From: Lasioglossum baleicum
Taxonomy: Eukaryota; Arthropoda; Insecta; Hymenoptera; Halictidae
NCBI RefSeq assembly: GCF_051020765.1
Contig: NW_027469115.1
Coordinates: 1 to 64,000, forward strand
Direction: 5' to 3'
Length of the DNA stretch: 64,000 bases
Position 1 is the stretch's first letter. Every line of letters starts with the position of its first letter. This document shows, piece by piece, positions 1-8,903 of the stretch. The notes under the pieces are model-generated. The model was not told where the DNA came from. It ran no database searches and worked only from the letters and a program-made list of their open reading frames with translations. Made by a program: the position numbers and the translations under genes.

Positions 1-2
1 CA

Positions 3-339
3 TTGCACGCTTCGCAGCAACGTGAGCCTGTCCCGGCGCGGCGTTTGTTTACTTTCTCACTCTGGTCATACATATATAGGGTGACCTTTCAACTTTGAAA
101 GACTACATACTCCTTGATTTTCGAATGCGTGGTCGGGCCGGCCCTCAACGCCCCCCCACCACCTAATCCTAACTAATTCTGATCGCATGATTTTTGCATT
201 CTATATAGCCGTCATACAGGATTTGAACTAGTAATGAGAGAGACACCCTGTTTTTTCTCTCATCTCCACAGCGTGTTTAGAAACAAAAAGTAAACAAACG
301 CCGCGCCGGGACAGGCTCACGTTGCTGCGAAGCGTGCAA
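3..339. repeat. Small foldback/MITE with 52-bp inverted ends
   Basis: Bases 3-54 and 288-339 are reverse complements over about 52 bp (outer end ttgcacgcttcgcagcaacg). The 230 bp between them have no ORF. The middle contains pieces resembling the loop of the palindrome at 10.2-10.4 kb (a block near 70-115 with motif ctttgaaagactac). The window starts only two bases outside the left end, so a target duplication cannot be judged. Confidence 0.7.
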
Positions 340-939
340 GAGTACGGAAAATTCAATACAGTATCAGCGATAGTTGTTTGTGAATAGAATCTCGAACACT
401 AAAATCGAGCGGCAATACCATGTATAGGAAAAAGTTGTTCAGAATGAAGCCCCTAATGTAAATATTTGCCGAATTATTTACTCGCGACAGCCGATTTTCG
501 AAGACTACGCCCCCTTGACCCCATCGCTTCCTGTGGTGCACCGTCAATGGAAATAATTTTACTTTGACTCGAGAGAATCTTGAAGAGTATGAAAAATTAT
601 GTCGAAAATCATGCAGTATATGTATGTACACTTACCTATTTCGTTGTAATTTTCTTCTGCTGTATCCTTTTGTGGAGCATCGAAGTCGTTTTGTACTGCT
701 TCTTCCTTTGGGTGCTCGACTGGACACCGTTTGCTCCGTAGGTTGCGATGAACTAGCACTCTCCATAACTAATAATCACTAATCACCCAAATCACCAACT
801 AACTAATCCCTAACTACCGCACAATGCCGCGCAAAGACTAATACTGTGAATGGCTCAAAGAACAATTCACGTCTAAACGCGTTTGTGTTCGCCAGTTATA
901 ATGTGGTTACCATGAAGGCTTCAATTGTTCCGATATCGC
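340..939. other. Intergenic, repeat relics, no gene seen
   Basis: No credible coding sequence. Bases 419-447 (core ggaaaaagttgttcagaat) match the module found in the palindromes at about 10.6 kb and 18-20 kb, so the left part is a decayed relative of those elements. The short ORFs on both strands here have no recognisable motif and are probably chance. Confidence 0.5.
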
Positions 940-1200
940 GCACCGTTTTTCGTACGATGGATGGCCGGTAGAGGCGCTTGCAGCCTCAATAACCGGATAC
1001 ACGGTGAAAAAAAAAAATTTGAAAAGATTTGTATGATTTGATTCTGAAAAATGAATGTATATATAACATGTGCATTTGTGTATATTTTGTAACTTGTAGA
1101 ACACGTCCTGAAGTTTTTTTGTCCGGAACAGATTGTTTCGGTACTTCCGCGCCAATATTACTGCCTCAGATATGGCGGCTCAGATATCGCGCATGCGCGA
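940..1200. repeat. Degenerate copy of the hAT-type MITE found at 55 kb
   Basis: The stretch from cgtacgatggatggccg (about 948) to ccaatattactgcctcag (about 1170) matches, in reverse complement, the left half of the better preserved element at 55022-55399. Several insertions and substitutions separate the copies, and only one terminal repeat is recognisable here. Confidence 0.6.
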
Positions 1201-1285
1201 GCAAAATTGTGCAGAATCGCAACACCGTCGGGAAGATTCGGCCATTTGAACTTTGACTCTGCGACGGACAGTTCCAGACACAAAA
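1176..1285 (+). other. Possible 5' non-coding exon (donor at 1286)
   Basis: A strong splice donor, gtaagtata, begins at 1286 after a GC-rich stretch. The first matching event downstream on this strand is the acceptor ttttag at about 11842-11849, just before the ATG of the three-exon gene at 11854. If used, the intron would contain the whole palindrome and the Gypsy element. This is inference from splice-site strength only; no promoter motif is clear. Confidence 0.25.
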
Positions 1286-1340
1286 GTAAGTATAACAAAC
1301 CTCGATAATTTTTATAAAGTGTTTTTACATTTGTTTGTTG

Positions 1341-1426
1341 GAAAATACAAAAGATAGTTACAAAAATGGCAAAAAGTAATGGAACAGATTCGAAAATATA
1401 TTATTGGATAAATGTATGAATAGATG
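1341..1426 (+). repeat. Outermost segment of the left arm of the 1.39-kb palindrome
   Basis: Bases 1341-1426 are the reverse complement of 11708-11793, for example ccattactttttgccatttt on the right. The left arm resumes at 8904 after the Gypsy element. This piece shows that the palindrome existed before the Gypsy insertion. Confidence 0.85.
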
Positions 1427-1597
1427 TGTGACGATCACGTTAGACGCGAGACACGTCGCCCCTAAACGTAGGCTAACCAGCGAAAACCGCGGCGCGAGTT
1501 CGCGACGCGAGACCGCGACACGCCAATTCACGCGGCGGCCGCGAGGTGGCCACCGCGGATTCGCGGTTTTTCGCGAGTCAAGATGAACCGGGAGCGG

Positions 1598-1605
1598 TAT
1601 AAATA
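1598..1605 (+). promoter_or_regulatory. TATA box of the Gypsy LTR
   Basis: TATAAATA in a GC-rich context, about 170 bp into the LTR. The same motif is at 7993-8000 in the 3' LTR. Transcription would be expected to start some 25-30 bp downstream. Confidence 0.7.
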
Positions 1606-2401
1606 CAGCCCGCCGATACCAGTAAAGTCGTTCTGAGCCGAAGCATGAACAGCTGTGGCAATACCACGCCTGATCAAGCGCCTAGCAAAGAACACTCCTG
1701 CACCTATCCACGATCCACGACTCCGAGGCCCGGACTTCGAAAGAAACCGGGAGACCCTTCCGCGACATACGAAAGTGGTCGCCCTTGTCTAGTCGCGAAA
1801 GCGGCAGGACATCCTTTCTCGGGAGGCGAAAGCACCCGGGGCTCTGACACGCTCGAGAGTCGAAAGACATCGGGAATCCCCGACGCTCAGTTGCGAAAGT
1901 GGCAAGCAAACTACCATCCCGCTCACCTCAACACCTTCGCACCTCTACAGCGTGAATAGAGGATCCGTATAATGTTCTGCGAGCGATAACATATAAGCGT
2001 CCTGCGAGTCCACGCGTCCGTTGAGAATAGATGCCCGCGTTAGCCGCGCCCGTCAATAATAAATGTACAGCGTCCGTCAGTAGTAAATAAACCGCGTTAG
2101 TCGTTAAGTCGCGCCGATGTACCACGTTAGAAAATAAGTTGCGTTCGCCGCCGATACACCGCCGCCCCTCGGGATCACCGTGGTCACCCACACGCCGTGT
2201 TGCCGCGTCCGATCACCGTTGGTTACCGCCGCCGTTTTCCACGTCCGCCGCGACTCGCGTTCGCCGTGTCACGTCTCCTGTCCGTCACGTCACCGCGCAT
2301 TCTGCCCGTCTCCGTGGCACGTCGTCGATGCTACCAGCGCTCGGTAAACGAGGGATGTTCGCGTATAGTGTGTTATACTTCAGTTATCGGCCGTAGCCAC
2401 T

Positions 2402-2407
2402 AATAAA
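2402..2407 (+). promoter_or_regulatory. Polyadenylation signal in the Gypsy LTR
   Basis: AATAAA about 100 bp before the LTR end. The functional copy is the one in the 3' LTR at 8797-8802. Confidence 0.55.
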
Positions 2408-2506
2408 CATTTACTTTGTTTTACCACCAGGAGTATTCATTCGCGGCTCGAAGGACCCTGTGCGATCGGCTGAGTCGGCTTTCTCCCAACCGGCCAGTGT
2501 TACAAA

Positions 2507-2521
2507 TGGCGCCCGAACAGG
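2507..2521 (+). promoter_or_regulatory. Primer binding site (tRNA-Lys type)
   Basis: TGGCGCCCGAACAGG lies two bases after the 5' LTR. It is complementary to the 3' end of animal tRNA-Lys(UUU), the primer used by many Gypsy elements and lentiviruses. Confidence 0.9.
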
Positions 2522-2545
2522 TTCTTTAAACAGGGAGAACCACGA

Positions 2546-3493
2546 ATGAGTACTAGCTGGATATATTACCTCCGAAAAGCAGAACTAGTGAAAGTAGCCC
2601 GCCAGCGAGGAATCAACGCAGAAGGCAACTTGGACGAACTACGAGCACGAGTGGCAGCCCACGTCCGCGAGACAATGGAAAAGAAGGACGACCCACCGGT
2701 GGCCGATGTCTCCGCTACCCCCAGCCAGAACCAACCCATCATGGAACGGGTCCGCCGCTGGGGCACTCATTACGACGGAGGAAAGGGAGCAGAAGATTTC
2801 CTCGATCGACTTAAGGACCTCCGCAGAGGCTTCAAAGTCGAACCAGAGGAGATACTCCCATGCTTAGCCGAGGTATTCCGAGGAGAAGCACTCAAATGGT
2901 ACTGGAACCAGTACGAGAAATGGGGAACCTGGGAAGACTTCCTCCAAGCCTTCCACAAAAACTTCCTACCCCGGAACCGACTGATTGACCTAGAGGACAA
3001 CATACGAGACCGAGTACAGAAACCGGGGGAGAAAACGCGAACGTACGCAGGAGATCTCGAGACCATGATGCGTCGGCATGGAGGGTACACTAGCGAAATG
3101 CAGCTAGAGAGAACATACCGAAACCTCCTACCCGAACTCAGAAAATTCATACGCCGAGCAGACATAAAATCGACAGACGAACTCCTCGAGCGAACAGACG
3201 AGCTAGAAGACACAATCGCAGAAGAGAAGCGACAACGGAAGGCAACACCGGTCTCCAACGACGCAGCCGAAGTGACAAACACATACGACCGGGCAACGTG
3301 TTGCTGGAGGTGCGGACAGAGGGGACACCAGCGACTAGAGTGTCGCAGACCGACAAAACTCTTCTGCTCGTACTGCGGCACACCCGGAACCACTACAATC
3401 AGGTGCACCTGTAATTCGGTGACGGGAAACGGGAACCGAGTCGGAGGCAGGGGCACCATCCGACCGAACTACAGAACGCCTCAACCGAACTAG
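2546..3493 (+). CDS. gag: Gag of the Gypsy element
   Basis: 315 codons; the ATG lies 25 bases after the primer site. The first 40 residues resemble a SAP-like helix-turn segment (LRKAELVKVARQRGI). Residues about 75-225 form the retrotransposon capsid domain, with the typical ALKWYWNQYEKWGTWEDF block. Near the C terminus is a CCHC knuckle (C-x2-C-x4-H-x4-C, about residues 253-266). A second knuckle-like repeat (about residues 274-287) has Thr where the His should be. The ORF ends in TAG at 3491-3493. The protein should assemble particles and bind the element RNA. Pol lies in the -1 frame and is reached by a likely ribosomal frameshift at 3424-3430. Confidence 0.94.
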   Translation: MSTSWIYYLRKAELVKVARQRGINAEGNLDELRARVAAHVRETMEKKDDPPVADVSATPSQNQPIMERVRRWGTHYDGGKGAEDFLDRLKDLRRGFKVEPEEILPCLAEVFRGEALKWYWNQYEKWGTWEDFLQAFHKNFLPRNRLIDLEDNIRDRVQKPGEKTRTYAGDLETMMRRHGGYTSEMQLERTYRNLLPELRKFIRRADIKSTDELLERTDELEDTIAEEKRQRKATPVSNDAAEVTNTYDRATCCWRCGQRGHQRLECRRPTKLFCSYCGTPGTTTIRCTCNSVTGNGNRVGGRGTIRPNYRTPQPN

Positions 3494-6400
3494 GGCGAGA
3501 TACTCGAATATTCATACCAGTAACCGCATATGGCCGTTGCTTCCGGGCGCTACTAGATACGGGGGCAACACGGTCATACCTACGCCAAGACGTCGCCGAA
3601 TGATGCCAACGACAGGGAGCAAAAACAGTACCAGCAGAAACTACGGTACGAATCGCCGACGGAACCATGGTCAAGATGAACGTGGAGATGGAAGTAGTCA
3701 TGGACCTCTGCGGAGACGCGCTGGAAATCACCTGCCCAGTACTACCATCCCTGGCCCAACCCATGCTCATAGGAGTAGACGCACTCAGCGCACTGGGGAC
3801 GCAAATTACCGTCGGGACACAGAACTGGTCCCTCCAACAGGAACTAGATACACTAGACACAGAGGGACTGGCAAAGTGTACACCAGAACAAGACCGCCAG
3901 CTAAGGGAATTATTGGCAAAAGAATTACCAAAATTCGCCGAAATCAAAGGTACAACTCACCTAACCGCACACCGTATCCGCCTAAAAACAGACGAACCGA
4001 TAAAACAGCGGTACACGCCAAGGAACCCGGCGACACAGAAAATAATCAACGAAGAAGTTGACCGGATGCTGCAAGAAGGAATCATAGAGCCATCCACAAG
4101 TCCGTGGAGCTCCCCTGTCGTAATAGTACGGAAGGCAAACGGGAAACCCCGATTCTGTATTGACTTTCGGCGAGTCAACAACGTAACCGAAAAAGACGCC
4201 TACCCATTGCCCCAGGTGCAAGCAACATTAGAGAAATTGCGAGAGGCTCGGTATATCTCCACCATCGACTTGGCAAACGGGTATTGGCAAGTACCATTAG
4301 ACACGAATAGCCGACCGATTACGGCATTCACCGTGCCAGGAAGAGGGCTATTCCACTTCAAAGTTATGCCATTCGGCTTGCACTCCGCACCGGCAACGTT
4401 CCAACGGCTCCTAGATACAATTATTGGGCCACAACTGGAACCAAAAGCGTTTGCGTACCTCGACGACATCATTGTTCTCGGCCGCACGTTCGAGGAACAC
4501 TTAAAGAATCTACGCGAGGTACTACAACGACTACAACAAGCAAAACTACGCATCAACCCGGAGAAATGCCATTTCGGCCGAACCGAACTAAGATACCTGG
4601 GCCATATGGTAACAAGCGAGGGCGTACACACAGATCCGGAAAAAGTACAAGCCATACGCAGCATACCAGCACCGGGATGCGTGAAAGAACTCCGCCGGTT
4701 CCTAGGTATGGTATCGTGGTACCGTCGGTATATACCACACTTCGCCAACACCGCGGAACCACTACATCAGCTGCTGCAAAAACGCAGAGGCTGGAAGTGG
4801 GGAGAAACAGAAAACAGAGCGTTCGAGGCTCTCCGGACACAGTTGGCACAGGCGCCAGTATTAACCTGCCCGGACTTTGACAAACCGTTTGTCCTACAGA
4901 CCGACGCCAGCGGACAGGGACTCGGAGTAGTCCTCACACAGGAAATAAACGGGGAGGAAAAGGTAATCGCATATGCCAGCCGTACACTAAACAAAGCAGA
5001 AAGAAACTATACGGTCACAGAACAAGAGTGCCTGGCAGTAGTCTGGGGAATACGAAAAATGCGACCATACCTGGAGGGATATCACTTCACAGTGATAACC
5101 GATCACCAGGCCCTCCAGTGGCTACGACGGATCGAGAATCCGTCAGGAAGACTAGCCCGCTGGGGACTAGAACTCCAGCAATACGATTTTACGATACAAT
5201 ACCGCCGGGGCGAACAAAATTTCGTAGCCGACGCACTCTCAAGACAACCAGACGATCTGGGCCTCGTGGAACAGGCACAAGATACCTGGTACCACCAAAT
5301 AAAGAAGGGGGTGGAAGAGAACCCGGAACGCTACCCAGAGTACCGTCAACACCAGGGACAAATCTACCGCCGGATACCAGACGACACTGGGCTACGACCG
5401 GAGTGGGAATGGAAAAGGTGCATCCCCACCGAGGAACGAACAGCGATCCTGCAACAAATGCACGATGACCCAACCGCCGGACACCTGGGCACGGCCAAAA
5501 CAATCGCACGATTAACACAGCGATTTCACTGGCCACGAATGCGCCAGGAGGCAGCCAAGTATGTGCGACGGTGCAACAGTTGTCTCCAATATAAAGCCAT
5601 ACAACAGGCACCAGCGGGAGAAATGTTCACCACACCGACCGTAGGACCATGGGATGTCGTCACCGCGGACCTCGTAGGACCATTACCACGAACAAGTCAA
5701 GGATACACAACCTTAATAGTAATCCAAGACAAGTTCAGCAAGTGGGCCGAGGTCCGACCCTTGCGACAAGCAACGGCGCCCGCCGTCACCCGGGCCTTCG
5801 AAGAGCTCGTAATACTAAGACATGGGTGCCCCCGCATGGCAATTACAGACAATGGACGACAGTTCGAAAGCCGAGAGTTTCGAGCGCTACTCCAACGCTA
5901 CGGAATCGAACACCGGAAAACCCCACCGTACACACCACAGTGTAACCCGGTGGAGCGAACAAATCGCGTCCTAAAAACCATCATCGCACAGTTCGCCACG
6001 GACAATCACCGGACATGGGATCAAACCGTCGCCGCAGCAACATTTGCATACAATACAGCGAAACACGGAGCCACGGGTTTAACACCCGCGTACCTGACAT
6101 ACGGCCGGGAACTAGCCAACCACGGCACGGACCGTCCAGTAACCGAACACCCGGGAGAAGAAGTAGCCAAACAGGACTACGAACAACGGGAACAAGCGAT
6201 CAACCGGCTCCCAACCGCATACCAATTGGCCCGCAACGCGCAAGCACAGGCAACCGAAACACAACGCCGACATTACAATCTGCGCCGCAGGAAATGGCAA
6301 CCGAAAATCGGCGACAAAGTCATGCGAAGGGAACACCATCTATCGGTTGCCGCAGAAGGCTTCTGCGCCAAACTAGCCCCAAAATTTTCGGGGCCGTTCG

Positions 6401-7644
6401 AAGTACGCGCGATTGTAGGGCCAACGGTAGTGACAATTCAATCCGGTAGAGGGCGACAACACCAAGTTCACGTACAGGACTTGAACCCGTGCGAAGCAGG
6501 AGAAGGGGAAACGAAGGAAGAAATCCCCACCGGCTATATAAGCAACGACGAGCTCAGCGAAAAGACCAGTAAGCCTAACGATGTCGAAACGACCACACCA
6601 CGAGGCTACGAAGAAAACGGCGATCCCGATGAAGCCGGAGAAGGCCGACCGACCTATGGAGGCCAAAATCCGGGAGAGGATACGGGACGGCTCCGCACCA
6701 TGGCCAGGCAAAATACGAGGACCACCGACAAAAGTCCGGCCACCTCCGCGAGGAGAACACCAGCTGATGGAGATAGCAGCAGGAGGGACCGCGAGCAACA
6801 TAACCTCGCACAGCCACGCTCCCTCCAGCGACCAGCAGAGGAAAGTGGACAAAGCAGGGGTGAAGGCCACCGACCCCACCCCACCAGAGTTCAGCCTGGA
6901 AGACGGGCTAAGGGAGCTGGACGAATTAATCGCCAGCTACGAGGGGCGACCGGATCTCCTCCCGGCACTACCGCCGTCACCACCAACAACGACGGGACCA
7001 GAGGTCGAGATGGCGCCAGCGCCACCATCACCACCACCGCCGCCAATCCCGACCGGCCCGCCGGTAAGGAAGGGCACTGCGTCACCGGCGGAACGGAGCA
7101 AGCTCCAACAGAGCGCCACAAAAACGGCGGGAGCAACACGGCCGAAAACCAAGGCGCCGCCGAAACCGAGGGCCTTACCCAAGGCCGGAGCAGGGTCAGC
7201 GCCAAAAAAGAAGACGCCAGGACAACACCAGCCACCTATGCCGATGCAGTCCGGGGCAGGACCATCGGCTACACCAGTGCCAGCCAGCACACCACCCCCG
7301 CCAGCCCAGGCGACACCGAAGCCAGCCGCCGCCCCTCCCCCGCCCACCAAATCAGCACCGAGGCCAGCACACCCCCTACCATCCGACCACGCAGCAACGA
7401 GGCCAACACCGCCTCTGCCACCGCCCACCCAAACCCAACCACAGCGACGACCCCTCCCCCAACACGTCGTACCAGCCGAGGCCCCGGACTCGTACCTAGT
7501 ACGAGTCGACAATTTGCAACGGAGGCACGCGTACCGCCTCCCGGTTACAGGAGGATGGATCCTCATCCGGATGCACGCGGAGGGCGTGCAGTACATCCGG
7601 TACAGGCGCCACGAGGACCCAAGAGGCAACTAAATATAAGTTAG
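3415..7644 (+). CDS. pol: Pol polyprotein of the Gypsy element (protease, RT, RNase H, integrase), one stop codon in the protease
   Basis: The pol frame is open from 3415 and is interrupted once, by TGA at 3601-3603. From the first downstream ATG (3667) it runs 1325 codons. The protease motif LLDTGA is at about 3553-3570. Positions from 3667: RT about residues 155-330 with YLDD near 263; RNase H from about 407 (TDASGQGLG); integrase HHCC zinc finger about 598-645; catalytic D near 663, DNG near 726 and E near 762; a GPF-type C-terminal module near 908. This is the full Ty3/Gypsy order. After about residue 950 the frame stays open for some 375 Thr/Pro/Gly-rich residues and overlaps another ORF (6581-7633); that tail may not be real protein. 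The in-frame stop suggests this copy is impaired in protease. Confidence 0.92.
3424..3464 (+). promoter_or_regulatory. Predicted -1 ribosomal frameshift signal (gag to pol)
   Basis: The heptamer G GGA AAC (3424-3430) is in the correct phase in the gag frame. Nine bases later GTCGGA (3440-3445) can pair with TCCGAC (3459-3464) across a 13-base loop. The pol frame is open from 3415 and gag stops at 3493, so the shift must occur in this 79-nt window. GGGAAAC is an established slippery sequence in some retroviruses. The stem is short, and use is inferred. Confidence 0.7.
3601..3603 (+). other. In-frame TGA in the protease region
   Basis: TGA follows about 15 codons after the catalytic DTGA, in the frame that continues into RT. 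One base change would explain it. The rest of pol is open, so this is probably a recent point mutation or a base-calling error. Confidence 0.85.
6581..7633 (+). CDS. Third ORF of the Gypsy element, overlapping pol, unknown function
   Basis: 350 codons in the gag frame (+1 relative to pol), overlapping the last third of pol. It begins with a basic segment, then has a short acidic helix-like stretch (LEDGLRELDELIASYEG, about residues 105-121). A long Pro/Ala/Lys-rich linker follows. The compact, non-repetitive C terminus holds DSYLVRVDNLQRRHAYRLP and a GGWILIRM block. No signal peptide, membrane segment or envelope motif is seen. The ordered C terminus looks more protein-like than the pol-frame tail over the same DNA, which suggests that this frame is the coding one here. 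I do not recognise the family. Confidence 0.6.
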   Translation: MSKRPHHEATKKTAIPMKPEKADRPMEAKIRERIRDGSAPWPGKIRGPPTKVRPPPRGEHQLMEIAAGGTASNITSHSHAPSSDQQRKVDKAGVKATDPTPPEFSLEDGLRELDELIASYEGRPDLLPALPPSPPTTTGPEVEMAPAPPSPPPPPIPTGPPVRKGTASPAERSKLQQSATKTAGATRPKTKAPPKPRALPKAGAGSAPKKKTPGQHQPPMPMQSGAGPSATPVPASTPPPPAQATPKPAAAPPPPTKSAPRPAHPLPSDHAATRPTPPLPPPTQTQPQRRPLPQHVVPAEAPDSYLVRVDNLQRRHAYRLPVTGGWILIRMHAEGVQYIRYRRHEDPRGN

Positions 7645-7806
7645 ACGTAAGTTAGAGTAAGTGTTCACGTGTTCCTAGGTATAAGATAAAAGTTCCTACA
7701 TAGTATTAAGCCAGAGTCACTAGTTTGTGAAAAAAGAAATAAAGTTATTTTTCACAAGATCGACTAACGAAAATCGTAAACAGAGCAGGGGAAAGTCTCG
7801 CGCCCC

Positions 7807-7821
7807 GAAGAAAGAGGGGGA
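7807..7821 (+). promoter_or_regulatory. Polypurine tract of the Gypsy element
   Basis: GAAGAAAGAGGGGGA ends directly at the 3' LTR, the expected place for the plus-strand primer. Confidence 0.85.
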
Positions 7822-8899
7822 TGTGACGATCACGTTAGACGCGAGACACGTCGCCCCTAAACGTAGGCTAACCAGCGAAAACCGCGGCGCGAGTTCGCGA
7901 CGCGAGACCGCGACACGCCAATTCACGCGGCGGCCGCGAGGTGGCCACCGCGGATTCGCGGTTTTTCGCGAGTCAAGATGAACCGGGAGCGGTATAAATA
8001 CAGCCCGCCGATACCAGTAAAGTCGTTCTGAGCCGAAGCATGAACAGCTGTGGCAATACCACGCCTGATCAAGCGCCTAGCAAAGAACACTCCTGCACCT
8101 ATCCACGATCCACGACTCCGAGGCCCGGACTTCGAAAGAAACCGGGAGACCCTTCCGCGACATACGAAAGTGGTCGCCCTTGTCTAGTCGCGAAAGCGGC
8201 AGGACATCCTTTCTCGGGAGGCGAAAGCACCCGGGGCTCTGACACGCTCGAGAGTCGAAAGACATCGGGAATCCCCGACGCTCAGTTGCGAAAGTGGCAA
8301 GCAAACTACCATCCCGCTCACCTCAACACCTTCGCACCTCTACAGCGTGAATAGAAGATCCGTATAATGTTCTGCGAGCGATAACATATAAGCGTCCTGC
8401 GAGTCCACGCGTCCGTTGAGAATAGATGCCCGCGTTAGCCGCGCCCGTCAATAATAAATGTACCGCGTCCGTCAGTAGTAAATAAACCGCGTTAGTCGTT
8501 AAGTCGCGCCGATGTACCACGTTAGAAAATAAGTTGCGTTCGCCGCCGATACACCGCCGCTCCTCGGGATCACCGTGGTCACCCACACGCCGTGTTGCCG
8601 CGTCCGATCACCGTTGGTTACCGCCGCCGTTTTCCACGTCCGCCGCGACTCGCGTTCGCCGTGTCACGTCTCCTGTCCGTCACGTCACCGCGCATCCTGC
8701 CCGTCTCCGTGGCACGTCGTCGATGCTACCAGCGCTCGGTAAACGAGGGATGTTCGCGTATAGTGTGTTATACTTCAGTTATCGGCCGTAGCCACTAATA
8801 AACATTTACTTTGTTTTACCACCAGGAGTATTCATTCGCGGCTCGAAGGACCCTGTGCGATCGGCTGAGTCGGCTTTCTCCCAACCGGCCAGTGTTACA
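7822..8899 (+). repeat. 3' LTR of the Gypsy element
   Basis: 1078 bp, the same length as the 5' LTR, with only four differences noted by eye (near 8355, 8463, 8561 and 8696). It ends TTACA before the target duplication GATG (8900-8903). Confidence 0.96.
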
Positions 8900-8903
8900 G
8901 ATG

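Larger units (their letters stand above)
1427..2504 (+). repeat. 5' LTR of the Gypsy element
   Basis: 1078 bp, GC-rich, beginning TGTGACG and ending TTACA. It contains a TATA box at 1598-1605 and AATAAA at 2402-2407, so U3, R and U5 appear complete. ORFs inside it (for example 1645-1959) recur unchanged in the 3' LTR only because the LTRs are nearly identical; they are not taken as genes. Confidence 0.96.
1427..8899 (+). mobile_element. Complete Ty3/Gypsy LTR retrotransposon
   Basis: A 7473-bp element with two 1078-bp LTRs (1427-2504 and 7822-8899), each starting TGTGACGATC and ending TTACA. It is flanked by the 4-bp duplication GATG (1423-1426 and 8900-8903). Internal order: tRNA-Lys-type primer site, gag, pol in the -1 frame (protease, RT, RNase H, integrase), a third overlapping ORF, and a polypurine tract. 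I count four substitutions between the LTRs, so the insertion is recent. It lies within the left arm of a palindrome; the right arm holds the empty site CATC at 11708-11711. No envelope-like ORF with a signal peptide or membrane segment is seen. Confidence 0.97.

Noticed and set aside
1645..1959. 104-codon ORF repeated exactly at 8040-8354
   Set aside because: It lies inside the LTRs and recurs only because the LTRs are nearly identical; no domain seen.
2770..3459. 229-codon minus-strand ORF opposite gag
   Set aside because: Antisense shadow of gag; no domain.
6937..7629. 230-codon minus-strand ORF in the Gypsy 3' region
   Set aside because: Gly/Val-rich antisense shadow of the GC-rich Pro/Ala coding strand.
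6581..7633. Envelope gene in the Gypsy element
   Set aside because: The ORF has no signal peptide, transmembrane segment or cysteine pattern of an envelope protein.
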